From: Catalinimonas sp038039535
Lineage (GTDB): Bacteria > Bacteroidota > Bacteroidia > Cytophagales > Cyclobacteriaceae
NCBI RefSeq assembly: GCF_038039535.1
Contig: NZ_JBBPHP010000015.1
Location: 70,029 to 134,028, forward strand
Direction: 5' to 3'
Length of the DNA: 64,000 bases
The position numbers and the translations under genes are program-made. The stretch's first letter is position 1. The number at the start of each line of letters is the position of its first letter. Of the stretch, positions 28,901 through 36,156 are shown one piece after another. The notes beneath the pieces are model-generated. The model was given only the letters and a program-made list of their open reading frames with translations. It had not been told where the DNA came from and searched no databases.

Positions 28901-29342
28901 GGTCTGCCAGCCACTCATTTTTGGCACTATTTTCAGGAGAAAGGGTCTTGCGAAGAAATGCTCTTTTGTCTTCAATGGTTTGCAAGGAAATAGATTCAAT
29001 CTCCCAATCCTGATGACCACGAATGTCAAACTCAGAGTTTTTCTGACGATTAGTTCTGGAATAAAATAAGCGACCTTTATCATCCACATCTATAGAGATA
29101 GGGTCAGCAACCAATGAATCTACCGCCCAAAGCTTAAGTGTGAGGCCTTCCGAAAGTTCGGGAGTTACCAGTGACTCAATTTTGCTGGCCATTTGAGAAG
29201 CTTCCTGAGCGCTCATTTCTTTGATTCTCAAATCAGTGGGCTCTTCATTATTACAACCTGTTACACTTAAGAACAGGAAAGTTGAAGTAGCCATTATGAA
29301 GAATGAAGTCCTTGATAGAAAAGGTAAATTTGTCTGTTTCAT
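25908..29342 (-). CDS. Multidomain PVC-type haem-binding lipoprotein (propeller-HEAT-cytochrome c)
   Basis: A 1144-residue envelope protein. The N-terminal lipobox is SVTGC (about residue 30). Residues ~60-510 form a sugar-dehydrogenase-like beta-propeller with calcium-like DxDGDG segments (WLADLNGDGSHDW, DKDGDGLADFS, DTNGDGIAD). Residues ~515-1000 are HEAT-like helical repeats (DLRVRQKAQFELAKRG, DSEIRAQAAKWLG, DPEVRVAALRTL). The C-terminal ~130 residues are a cytochrome c domain with C-L-R-C-H at 1021-1025 and a probable Met ligand in SSMPDM. This matches the PVC-type heme-binding CxxCH family, common in Planctomycetes and marine Bacteroidota. It is probably a membrane-bound dehydrogenase passing electrons to its own haem. 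Confidence 0.9.
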   Translation of the reverse strand: MKQTNLPFLSRTSFFIMATSTFLFLSVTGCNNEEPTDLRIKEMSAQEASQMASKIESLVTPELSEGLTLKLWAVDSLVADPISIDVDDKGRLFYSRTNRQKNSEFDIRGHQDWEIESISLQTIEDKRAFLRKTLSPENSAKNEWLADLNGDGSHDWRDMTVEKENIFRLEDKDGDGLADFSQLMVEDFHDEVTDVAGAVMAYGDDVFVGVGPDMWRVMDTNGDGIADDKTSIAHGFGIHIGFGGHGMSGLEMGPDGRIYWGIGDIGFNGVGPDGKEWKYPNRGVIVRANPDGSDFEVFAMGVRNTHEFVFDEYGNLISQDNDGDHPGESERLVYLVNGSDTGWRTNWQFGKYRDPDNNEYKVWMDEELYKPRFEGQAAYITPTIKNFVNGPTGMLYNPGTALSPKWKNTFFVAEFVGNPARSGVHAFKLKPKGATFELAESEKILGNVLATGLDFGPDGSMYVADWIDGWGTKDYGRVWKLDAPGGDSWAERQQTAEILPADFTEYPENRLSELLKNPDLRVRQKAQFELAKRGDDGAAVFEENIAQTDNQLARVNSIWGLAQLARMQDLSYAQPLVALLQDSDSEIRAQAAKWLGDIRYQEAGDELIPLLDDDYARARFFAAEALGRIAYADAVQPLISLLEANADEDAYIRHAASLALARINNVEAVVDLHDHPSRAVRMGAVLALRRMGDAGITNFLDDEDELIVTEAARAINDDFSIEPALPALGDVLQKERFINEALIRRAINANLRVGTEEAMQNLIDYALRNSAPAEMRAEAVAALSTWAKPSVLDRVTGRYRGEIQRDPAEVRMKASDALINLTASSETPIRLSATKAIGKLNIKNGSNRLMAVLQNDADPEVRVAALRTLAAMNTDQMDQAIEEALTDSEKMVRVAGLDLMNDMEISDELKVVLLSEVIDKRTTEEKQAALLTLGNVALENSEDTFNRLLANLEEGNLPYEIQLELAEAIDSTHSEDLKIRFDEIQSSKSPNEQLASYQAALYGGDPDRGRSLLYRHPTAQCLRCHAYGDYGGSAGPRLNGVGERLSREQLLEALINPSARLAPGFGVVTLEMEGGETVSGIYQGETEDEITLKIGNQPDTTIVKDQIVKRNNAASSMPDMKNFLTKKEIRDLVSLLATLKDDHM

Positions 29343-29653
29343 CTAGATTGTCTTGTAAATTAATTTAAGGATTACTGAATAATAAACATCGTATTAATCA
29401 GTGCATTACAATCAAATTAAGTTAGAATATTAAAGCTTAAATAAGTCATTTCCCAGACAATTTCCTTTTTTATCACCCTCAGTATCTTTTGTAAATAAAA
29501 TGTGGGTAAGTTAATATATGCCTGACAGAAAAAGAGGATTCAATCCATTGAAATTATTTTTCTATTTGAAAGTTTGATCCGCAGACTGTGATCAGTTTAT
29601 ATTTTAATTATTATAGCTTTATCCTAAAACGCTCAAAAACACACAGTAAAATC
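29343..29653. other. Divergent intergenic region
   Basis: This is a 311-base AT-rich region between the divergent cytochrome lipoprotein and lyase genes. TATCTTTTG near 29483-29491 resembles the -7 element and could drive the lyase gene with a leader of about 160 bases. I see no RNA gene or small ORF with support here. Confidence 0.4.
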
Positions 29654-31699
29654 ATGTACTTCATTAGCAGAACTATTTTTTTGATTGTCATCACAGTTAC
29701 AGTTTCAGGAAAAGTACTCGCCCAGAAAAGTTGGCAGGAGATTATCACCGTAGAAGACCTTTATATATCTTATTCCGAAACGTTAGAAGAAATGCTCAAC
29801 CAACTTATTCTTGACTACCCTGGTCTGGAAAAGGTAAAAGCGGCTAAGGAGAAGGGAAAGATGGTTGATGCCAGTAAATATCTGCTGGAATATTATCAAA
29901 GCAACAATAGAGCAGAAGAATACAGAAGAACACAGCCTTCAGTATCTGATAAAACAATTGCAGAAGCAGATACTATTTTAAAGAATGTTTTTATCGTGCA
30001 AAATGTGAGAGGGCAGGTGCCTTATGGAGATGATGGTCATCGTGACTGGTACTACAAAGGACCAAATAATGATAGAGAATGGGCATGGCTTTCCAACCGA
30101 CACAGTCAGATCGTCAGCGTACTTGACACCTACTTTGAGACAGGCAACCCGAAGTACGCGGAATACATAGACATGTTCCTGAGAGATTTTATCATCAAAA
30201 GCATGCCTTATCCCGCTGAAAAAAGTAGTACTTCTGTGTGGAGAGGTCTTGAAGTGGCTGCCCGGGCCAAAGTTTGGACACGTATTTTTTATAGCATGAT
30301 TAACAGCGATTATTTGTCACCCGCTACCAAATTACTGATATTAAGCAGCTTGCCAGATCATGCCCATTACAACAGAAATTTTCATGGAGGCAATAATTGG
30401 CTAACGATGGAGATATCGGCGTTAGCAACAGTAGCTGCATACTTTCCGGAATACCAAAAGTCTGATGAATGGATGGATTATGCCATTGCACAAATGACAG
30501 CAAGCATGAAAGATCAGGTGTATCCTGATGGCGTACAGACGGAGTTAACTTCTCACTATCACAATGTCTCATTACGTAATTTTGAGCTCTTTCAGGATAT
30601 CTGCCAAAAAGCTGATAAACAGCTCCCTCAATTTTTCAATCAGACCATTGAAGCGATGTACAGTTACATTGCGCATGCCGTTCGGCCCAGTGGATTTCGT
30701 ATTTTGAATAATGATGGAGACCGGGGAAGTGACAGAGAAATTATTTTAAGCGGTGCAGAAACATACAATCATCCCGAGTGGGAATATATCATTACGAATG
30801 GAAAATCAGGTAAAGCCCCTACCGATGGACCTTCGTACTTTTTTCCCTGGGCGGGTCAACTCATCTCAAGAAGTGGGTACGATGCTGATGCCCATTGGTC
30901 TTTTTTTGACATAGGTCCCTGGGGAAGTGGGCACCAGCACAATGATAAACTGCATATCTCAATTTCTGCATATGGTAGAGATCTGCTGGTTGATGCAGGG
31001 AGGTTTGCCTATACCGGTGAAGTAGCAGAGAAATTCAGATCTTATGCCAGAGGAAGTGAGGGGCACAATATCATTTTGATAGATGATGAAGGACAGGAGG
31101 GAGGTCCAACGCATGCTCAGAAGCCTCTAAGTGATAGATACTACAAAATTAGCGAAGACTTTGATTACGCTTCCGGCTCATTTGATGAATTTGAAGACAC
31201 AGAAGAAGTAAAACATAGTAGGGCTATCTTATATGTAAGAGGAGAGTTCTGGGTGGTAGTAGACAAAATTAATACGAACAAGCCAAGAAAAGTTGATGCA
31301 CTGTGGCACTGGCACCCTGAAAGTATCCCCATTCAGGAAGATTCCATTGTTAAAACTGAGAATACCAGAGGAAATCTGGCAGTGATTCCGATTAGCGGTC
31401 ATAAGTTTGACATTAATTTTGTAAAAGGACAGGAACAACCTGAAATTCAGGGATGGTACAGTCCGGAGTACAATCTTTATGAGCCAAATATTACCAGCTT
31501 CTACACAACCAATATTAAAGAAAGTAGCACTTTGGTGTGGTTGCTATTACCCACAGAAAATGAGCTTCCTAATTATAAAGCTAGCGTCATATCAGAAGAG
31601 GACAATGTAGTAAATGTAGAAGTACAAATTGAAGAGCATAAATGGCAGCTTTCAATCCCATTTGAAAATAGCGTTGGCGCAAAATTGGTAATGGAGTAA
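29654..31699 (+). CDS. Heparinase II/III-alginate lyase family polysaccharide lyase
   Basis: About 681 residues from the ATG at 29654, chosen because it begins a signal peptide (YFISRTIFLIVITVTVSGKVLAQ); the frame is open 66 bases further upstream. The N-terminal half is an alpha/alpha toroid of the alginate-lyase superfamily (NHNFHGGNNWLTMEISALA-like segment, TELTSHYHNVSLRNFELF). The C-terminal half is a heparinase II/III beta-sandwich (IGPWGSGHQHNDKLHIS, LLVDAGRFAYTG). The order fits PL17/PL15-type exolytic lyases acting on uronate oligosaccharides. It is periplasmic. The gene precedes the tRNA-like RNA gene. Confidence 0.85.
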   Translation: MYFISRTIFLIVITVTVSGKVLAQKSWQEIITVEDLYISYSETLEEMLNQLILDYPGLEKVKAAKEKGKMVDASKYLLEYYQSNNRAEEYRRTQPSVSDKTIAEADTILKNVFIVQNVRGQVPYGDDGHRDWYYKGPNNDREWAWLSNRHSQIVSVLDTYFETGNPKYAEYIDMFLRDFIIKSMPYPAEKSSTSVWRGLEVAARAKVWTRIFYSMINSDYLSPATKLLILSSLPDHAHYNRNFHGGNNWLTMEISALATVAAYFPEYQKSDEWMDYAIAQMTASMKDQVYPDGVQTELTSHYHNVSLRNFELFQDICQKADKQLPQFFNQTIEAMYSYIAHAVRPSGFRILNNDGDRGSDREIILSGAETYNHPEWEYIITNGKSGKAPTDGPSYFFPWAGQLISRSGYDADAHWSFFDIGPWGSGHQHNDKLHISISAYGRDLLVDAGRFAYTGEVAEKFRSYARGSEGHNIILIDDEGQEGGPTHAQKPLSDRYYKISEDFDYASGSFDEFEDTEEVKHSRAILYVRGEFWVVVDKINTNKPRKVDALWHWHPESIPIQEDSIVKTENTRGNLAVIPISGHKFDINFVKGQEQPEIQGWYSPEYNLYEPNITSFYTTNIKESSTLVWLLLPTENELPNYKASVISEEDNVVNVEVQIEEHKWQLSIPFENSVGAKLVME

Positions 31700-31917
31700 C
31701 ACTGAAATATTATTTAAGCCAAATTTATAAAAATTGAAGGTTTTTTTTTAAAAGTGACTGATTGAAAAAATACAATTTATATGCTGTTAAAAGCATTATA
31801 TGCGAAAATAAATTTGAATAATGATAATTTATAGAATTCAATAATTGCAAATAAAAATAAAATTTAATAAAATATTTTTATATTTTGAACCAATTTGATA
31901 GGTTTGATGTAATTAAG

Positions 31918-31935
31918 TTGATAATACGTTATCAA
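31918..31935. promoter_or_regulatory. Dyad upstream of the tRNA-like RNA
   Basis: TTGATAATACGTTATCAA is a perfect 7-bp inverted repeat around TACG, ending 9 bases before the first base of the tRNA-like RNA. The position suits an operator or promoter-linked protein site for the RNA gene. It contains a central CG, as in LacI-type operators. Function is inferred only from position and symmetry. Confidence 0.35.
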
Positions 31936-31944
31936 TATTAAAAA

Positions 31945-32061
31945 TGTAGGGTGATGAAACAGGCAGACATGCCCTCCCGTCTCGAGGGTGGAGACAACGG
32001 TATAAATACTGACCTACATCAGTACTAACCGCTCCGTGGAGGTTCGACCCCTTCCCCTACA
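31945..32061 (+). ncRNA. Free-standing tRNA-like RNA with a long structured variable arm
   Basis: The sequence folds as a full cloverleaf. The acceptor is a 7-bp stem TGTAGGG (31945-31951) / CCCTACA (32055-32061). The D arm ATG-11 nt-CAT (31954-31970) has the loop size and GG of class II tRNA-Leu. The anticodon arm is CCCTC-CCGTCTC-GAGGG (31972-31988) and the T arm is GGAGG-TTCGACC-CCTTC (32038-32054). Between the anticodon and T arms are 49 nt that form GGAG/CTCC, CGGT/ACCG and TACTGA/TCAGTA stacked helices, far longer than a normal variable arm. The anticodon position reads GTC, but base 33 is C and base 37 is T, both atypical for decoding. No CCA is encoded. An intrinsic terminator follows. 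It is not a standard tRNA, tmRNA or SRP RNA. Confidence 0.65.
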
Positions 32062-32074
32062 GCAATTAAACCAT

Positions 32075-32103
32075 AGGCAAGCTGAAAAGCTTGCCTTTTT
32101 TTT
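32075..32103 (+). terminator. Intrinsic terminator of the tRNA-like RNA
   Basis: AGGCAAGC (32075-32082) pairs with GCTTGCCT (32089-32096) around loop TGAAAA, followed by a run of eight T. It starts 13 bases after the acceptor stem, so the RNA is an independently terminated transcript. Confidence 0.85.
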
Positions 32104-32189
32104 GCTCCCTATTACTTATATTTTTTCTTGTTTAATAGATACGTAATGGAGAAATTACTGGCTTGTAAGTACACAACTGTATTCTGACT

Positions 32190-33110
32190 ATGCCAATCAC
32201 CCAAAAACGCTCAACTAAATTTTTCTCCAAAATTTATAGTTATTTTTTGCTATACCTTGTCCTGTCCCTGGTTTGGGGATGTAATCAAAGACCGGAAAAA
32301 GAAAATGGAATAAACAATACAGCACATCAGGAAAATTGGATACCAATTTTTAATGGAAAAGATATAGATGACTGGATTGTAAAAATACACCATCATGAAA
32401 CAGGAGCGAATTACGCCAATACTTTTAGGGTAGAAGATGGAATTTTAAAAGTCAGATATGATGATTATGAAGGTGATTTTAATGATCAGTTTGGTCATCT
32501 GTATTACAAACAACCCTATTCCTATTATAAACTCAGAATGGAATACCGCTTTGTCGGCGAATTACATCCCGGTGCACCTGAATATACGCTTAGAAACAGT
32601 GGCGTCATGTTTCATTCACAGGATCCTCGCACTATGCCCAAAGAACAAAACTGGCCTATCTCAGTAGAAATGCAGTTTCTAGGAGGTTTGGGTGATGGAA
32701 ATCCCCGGCCTACCGGAAACATGTGTTCTCCCGGAACAGAGGTTATCTATCAGGGTGAGATGGATCCTCGGCATTGTATTAATTCTAGTTCTGAAACTTA
32801 CGAAGGTGATCAGTGGGTGAAAGCTGAACTTATCGTCTTGGGCGATTCATTGATTACTCATTTGATCAATGGAGATACAGTATTGCAGTACACCAAGCCT
32901 CAAATAGGAGGGGGCGTAGTGGAAGGATTTGATGAAGAAATTAAGCAGGATGGCAAATTTCTGAAAGAAGGCTTTATCGCCATGCAAAGCGAAGGTCAGC
33001 CGATAGATTTCAGAAATATAGAGTTGCTGAATCTGGAAGGTTGTATGAACTCCCAATCAGCAAACTACAAAGCTTATTATGTCAAATCCAGTCCGGATAA
33101 ATGTGAGTAG
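32190..33110 (+). CDS. DUF1080 (3-keto-disaccharide hydrolase family) lipoprotein
   Basis: A 306-residue lipoprotein with lipobox LVWGC (about residue 31). The body is a DUF1080/concanavalin-like jelly roll, starting WIPIFNGKDIDDWIVKIHHHETG and including YRLRMEYRF-like and SGVMFHSQDP motifs and the family's RNIELLNLEG-type ending at about 275-285. Domains of this family hydrolyse 3-keto-glycosides in the periplasm. A short Cys-containing tail (SSPDKCE) follows. It may act with oxidoreductases of the window that make 3-keto sugars, but they are not adjacent. Confidence 0.85.
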   Translation: MPITQKRSTKFFSKIYSYFLLYLVLSLVWGCNQRPEKENGINNTAHQENWIPIFNGKDIDDWIVKIHHHETGANYANTFRVEDGILKVRYDDYEGDFNDQFGHLYYKQPYSYYKLRMEYRFVGELHPGAPEYTLRNSGVMFHSQDPRTMPKEQNWPISVEMQFLGGLGDGNPRPTGNMCSPGTEVIYQGEMDPRHCINSSSETYEGDQWVKAELIVLGDSLITHLINGDTVLQYTKPQIGGGVVEGFDEEIKQDGKFLKEGFIAMQSEGQPIDFRNIELLNLEGCMNSQSANYKAYYVKSSPDKCE

Positions 33111-33138
33111 GGCAACCATAGATTGGTATGATCAATAG

Positions 33139-33405
33139 TTAACAATCGCAGCTGAAATCATCAATGTGGGCATATTTAGGAGCGTAGATAGCATCTATTT
33201 TCACCACATTTTCCAGCGGCACTTCTTCACCTGAAGAAGTTGAAATAGAATTACCATGATCATTTTTCCATTTTTCTATAATAATGGTCATTACTGTAAT
33301 GAACTCATGAATATCAGTAAAGTACTGAAGCTTGACGTACTTTTTTTGCTGAATTGATTCTTCCAGGTATTGCTCAAAAGCAGTGGTACTTGTTATATAA
33401 CTCAT
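33139..33405 (-). CDS. Hypothetical small protein
   Basis: An 88-residue soluble protein, no signal or membrane segment, of unknown family. It is rich in Ile, Thr and Glu and ends in CDC. The pattern (short helices followed by a KIDAIYAPKY strand) resembles small Bacteroidota-specific proteins. It is downstream of the SpoIIAA-like gene on the same strand, but a strong terminator lies between them, so it probably has its own promoter. Confidence 0.55.
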   Translation of the reverse strand: MSYITSTTAFEQYLEESIQQKKYVKLQYFTDIHEFITVMTIIIEKWKNDHGNSISTSSGEEVPLENVVKIDAIYAPKYAHIDDFSCDC

Positions 33406-33417
33406 CGTTAAAAAATC

Positions 33418-33453
33418 AAACCTGTTTTAAATGTATACGTTTAAAACAGGTTT
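33418..33453 (-). terminator. Intrinsic terminator after SpoIIAA-like gene
   Basis: A perfect 14-bp inverted repeat (33418-33431 with 33440-33453, 8-base loop) lies 20 bases after the stop at 33473 in the minus direction and is followed by TTTGATTTTTT on that strand. Confidence 0.75.
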
Positions 33454-33472
33454 AGAAAATGAATAATTCACA

Positions 33473-33829
33473 CTAATTTTCAATCCAGTCTAATGCTTTG
33501 TATTTTTCAGAGAAGTGAAACACTTTAAGATTGATAGACTTTGAATGTTCAGCTAGTTTGGAGGCTTCGGCCAACCAGTCTTTAGAAGTAACCACTGCTA
33601 CTTTACTAAAATCATCCATGGTACCAAGATTTACCTCTAAAAAGTCAAACAAGGTATCAACTGTAAAATCATTCATTTCAACATGTTCAACGAATAAATT
33701 TAATTTTTTGAATGCCTTGAGTTTTTCTTTCATACCTGGAAGCATTGGGATGATGTCACCCTCACTAAAATTTTCATCAAGGCGTAAACCGACAACATTG
33801 CCTCGCTGGGTTTTAATTGATTCAACCAT
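33473..33829 (-). CDS. SpoIIAA/STAS-like protein
   Basis: A 118-residue single-domain protein matching the SpoIIAA-like (DUF3478) group. It begins GNVVGLRLDENFSEGDI, has a mid-domain block NLFVEHVEMNDFTVDTLFDFL, and ends VFHFSEKYKALDWIEN. Members have a STAS-like alpha/beta fold and possibly bind lipids; their role is not established. There is no partner kinase or anti-sigma factor beside it. Confidence 0.75.
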   Translation of the reverse strand: MVESIKTQRGNVVGLRLDENFSEGDIIPMLPGMKEKLKAFKKLNLFVEHVEMNDFTVDTLFDFLEVNLGTMDDFSKVAVVTSKDWLAEASKLAEHSKSINLKVFHFSEKYKALDWIEN

Positions 33830-34317
33830 TCTTTTCTGGGTTTAAATAATTTACTGGTGCTGCAGTTCAAAAAAATATTTTGATAAATTTAACTTAAAGT
33901 ACCATAAATATTTAAATTTTTTTAAAAAAAGAATGATTTGAGTCATTTTTATGAATGATTTTTATCACTGTCAATATTTGCCCTCTTTTTTTGCTAAAGA
34001 ATAACTTGATAATGATCGTTTTAAATGTTCAAACATCAAAATATTTGGTTAGTGAAAATCACAACTTGCAAATCTATATGAAAGTGGAGAATAAGTAATT
34101 AATAATAAAATTCTTGAACAACAGGAATTACAGAATAACTGAAAATTTGACAACACGATTTATCAAACGCTTACAGTATGTTTGATATGAAAAAGTATTT
34201 TTAGAAAATTAGCGATCATTTTTTTCAACGTATATGATATTGTGATATATAAACATTGCTATTCTTATAAATTCACTATGTTTGGTTTTTCTAAATATTA
34301 TTAAGACATACACTCAA
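33830..34317. other. AT-rich intergenic region with a dyad
   Basis: This 488-base region is strongly AT-rich and has no convincing gene. TATCAAAC (34161-34168) and GTTTGATA (34180-34187) form a perfect 8-bp inverted repeat with an 11-base spacer, 130 bases before the DUF6265 start, which may be an operator. Confidence 0.4.
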
Positions 34318-34809
34318 ATGAAAAGATTCTCTTTCCTAAGCTTATGCTTATTGATTATTACTTCAACCACCTTATGCGCTCAGAACGCTGGTAGGCTGTC
34401 TGACATGGAATTTATAGCAGGACACTGGCAAACCACCAAAGATGGTAGAATGATAGAGGCATTCTGGACCGAAGCGGAAGGAGACAATATGGTGGGAGTA
34501 GTTCGCATGATCCACGAAGGTAAAGCCACACTCTACGAAATGTTTGCTATTGAAATGACCGATTCAGGTCTGGAATTAAAGGTTAAGCATTTCAAACCAG
34601 GACTGGTGGGTTTGGAAGAGAAAGATAAATTTGATCACTACACTTTTCTGGAAAGCAGAAAGGATAGTGCAATATTTGAAAAACAGGGGGCTGATGTGAG
34701 GGTATTGTACGAAAAGCGACCCGGGAAAAAGTTTGCTATTGCCATTGGTAAGGAGGAAAATGGAGCATGGAAGTATGAGGATTTCTGGGTATTTAGTAAG
34801 ATGAATTAA
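34318..34809 (+). CDS. DUF6265 family exported protein
   Basis: About 163 residues from the ATG at 34318, which starts a signal peptide (KRFSFLSLCLLIITSTTLCAQ); an in-frame ATG 36 bases upstream is less likely. The mature part (LSDMEFIAGHWQTTKDGRMIEAFWTEAEGDNMVGVVRM) matches DUF6265, a lipocalin/calycin-like beta barrel of unknown function. It probably lies in the periplasm. It is convergent with the Nramp-fold gene across a shared terminator. Confidence 0.8.
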   Translation: MKRFSFLSLCLLIITSTTLCAQNAGRLSDMEFIAGHWQTTKDGRMIEAFWTEAEGDNMVGVVRMIHEGKATLYEMFAIEMTDSGLELKVKHFKPGLVGLEEKDKFDHYTFLESRKDSAIFEKQGADVRVLYEKRPGKKFAIAIGKEENGAWKYEDFWVFSKMN

Positions 34810-34829
34810 AAGGCAGAATTTGAACTTGT

Positions 34830-34862
34830 ACATAGGCACCATTCATAAGATTGTGCCTATGT
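34830..34862. terminator. Bidirectional terminator
   Basis: ACATAGGCAC (34830-34839) pairs with GTGCCTATGT (34853-34862), 10 bp with a 13-base loop, followed by TTTATATT. It sits between the convergent genes ending at 34809 and 34864. Confidence 0.65.
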
Positions 34863-34863
34863 T

Positions 34864-36153
34864 TTATATTAGCTCTCCCAAAGCCACTATTCCAGTATAA
34901 GAAATAACACAGGCGAAGATCAGGGCAGTGAGCAACCCGATATTCAGACCTATTCCAGCTTTGTGTTCGCCCATCAGTTCTTTGCGGTTGACTAGGTAAA
35001 AGATACAGGCAATTACCAGAGGTAACACAAATACCCCTGCTACCTGAGTTACAATTTGCGCCGCAATTGGATTGGCGCCTAGAATGGGAACTGTAAGCCC
35101 CATCAGGCAGGCTATTCCAGTTAATACTCTGAACCTGGTAGAGGCAGTGTCGAGCTCGCCGTCACGATAGTCAGCAACCAATAGCGGTGCTACCATCAAA
35201 ATAGGGAAAATTGAAGATAGACCTGCACTTAGAGCTCCTACCATGAATACCACTACAGCAAATTTACCGGCCACTGGTTCCAACGTATTGACCATATCCA
35301 AAACTTTCTCAATAGTTTTTCCTTCATAAAACATAGCTCCGGTTGCAGCTGCCATGATGGAGATGTTGATGACAAACATAAGAATTGCCGAAGTTAAAGC
35401 ATCTTTAGATTGCTCGCGGGTATGCTCACTGTTCCAGCCTTTTCCTTTCATCAGAAGTGGACGGACTACAAAAGTAGGAGCAGCCATAGTGGTTCCTACA
35501 AAAGCAGCAACAAGTAGTTTGCCACCTGTCACTTCGGGGATGCTGGGTACCAGCCCTTTAACGATATCGGTAGGCTGAGGGAAAACCACAAAAAGAGAAA
35601 TCATAAAAGAGAGTCCCATCAGCGTTACAAAGACTATCAGTACTTTTTCAAAGAAAGAATACCTGCCTACCCATAACAAAGCATACATGATCAGAATAAT
35701 GGCAATGGCGATTCCTAGCACTACCCAGTAATTTTCTGCTGGTAAGCCAGGAAAAAAGAGGTGGACTGTTTCATAAATGGCGTTAGAGCTCAATCCCAGT
35801 ATCCCGGAAAGCGAATTCCACTGGGCGATGATAATCCCAATTACAACCAGCATTGCTATAAGTTTCCCAGCTTTGAGTTTCGTTTTGAAGCTATAAATAG
35901 AAGTTAGGCCGGTAACAACCGCAAAACGTCCGTACGCTTCCATCAGTACCCAGGAAAATATACAGCTAAGCAAAAGCACCCAAACCAGCTGCATACCGAA
36001 CTGGCTACCAGCTTTTGCCATAGAAGTTACACTGCCTGTACCAATAGTATAGCCAATACAGAAAATGCCCGGTCCGATACTGAGCAAGGCAAGCCATATT
36101 TTCTGAAGGAAAGAAGGCCTGCTTTCTTGAGGTATTGTTTTTTTGGTAGACAT
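34864..36153 (-). CDS. Nramp-fold transporter lacking the metal-binding motifs
   Basis: A 429-residue Nramp-family membrane protein with about 11 TM helices. In true Nramps TM1 carries DPGN and TM6 carries MPH, the metal site. Here the equivalent TM1 segment reads IGTGSVTS and the TM6 segment reads TTMAAPTFVVRP, so neither motif exists. It directly precedes nothing on its strand but is transcribed with the TIM-barrel lipoprotein gene upstream (3 bases between them), and divergent to an FAD oxidoreductase. Uptake of an organic compound or a non-transition-metal ion is more likely than Mn/Fe transport (inference). Confidence 0.85.
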   Translation of the reverse strand: MSTKKTIPQESRPSFLQKIWLALLSIGPGIFCIGYTIGTGSVTSMAKAGSQFGMQLVWVLLLSCIFSWVLMEAYGRFAVVTGLTSIYSFKTKLKAGKLIAMLVVIGIIIAQWNSLSGILGLSSNAIYETVHLFFPGLPAENYWVVLGIAIAIILIMYALLWVGRYSFFEKVLIVFVTLMGLSFMISLFVVFPQPTDIVKGLVPSIPEVTGGKLLVAAFVGTTMAAPTFVVRPLLMKGKGWNSEHTREQSKDALTSAILMFVINISIMAAATGAMFYEGKTIEKVLDMVNTLEPVAGKFAVVVFMVGALSAGLSSIFPILMVAPLLVADYRDGELDTASTRFRVLTGIACLMGLTVPILGANPIAAQIVTQVAGVFVLPLVIACIFYLVNRKELMGEHKAGIGLNIGLLTALIFACVISYTGIVALGELI

Positions 36154-36156
36154 GGA

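Noticed and set aside
31945..32061. Idea that the structured RNA is SRP RNA, tmRNA or a tRNA-Leu intron
   Set aside because: No SRP GGAAG/GCAG core, no tmRNA reading frame or length, and the extra sequence is in the variable arm, not the anticodon loop where group I introns insert.
34864..36153. Annotation as manganese/iron transporter MntH
   Set aside because: Both metal-coordinating motifs (TM1 DPGN, TM6 MPH) are absent, and the context is not metal homeostasis.
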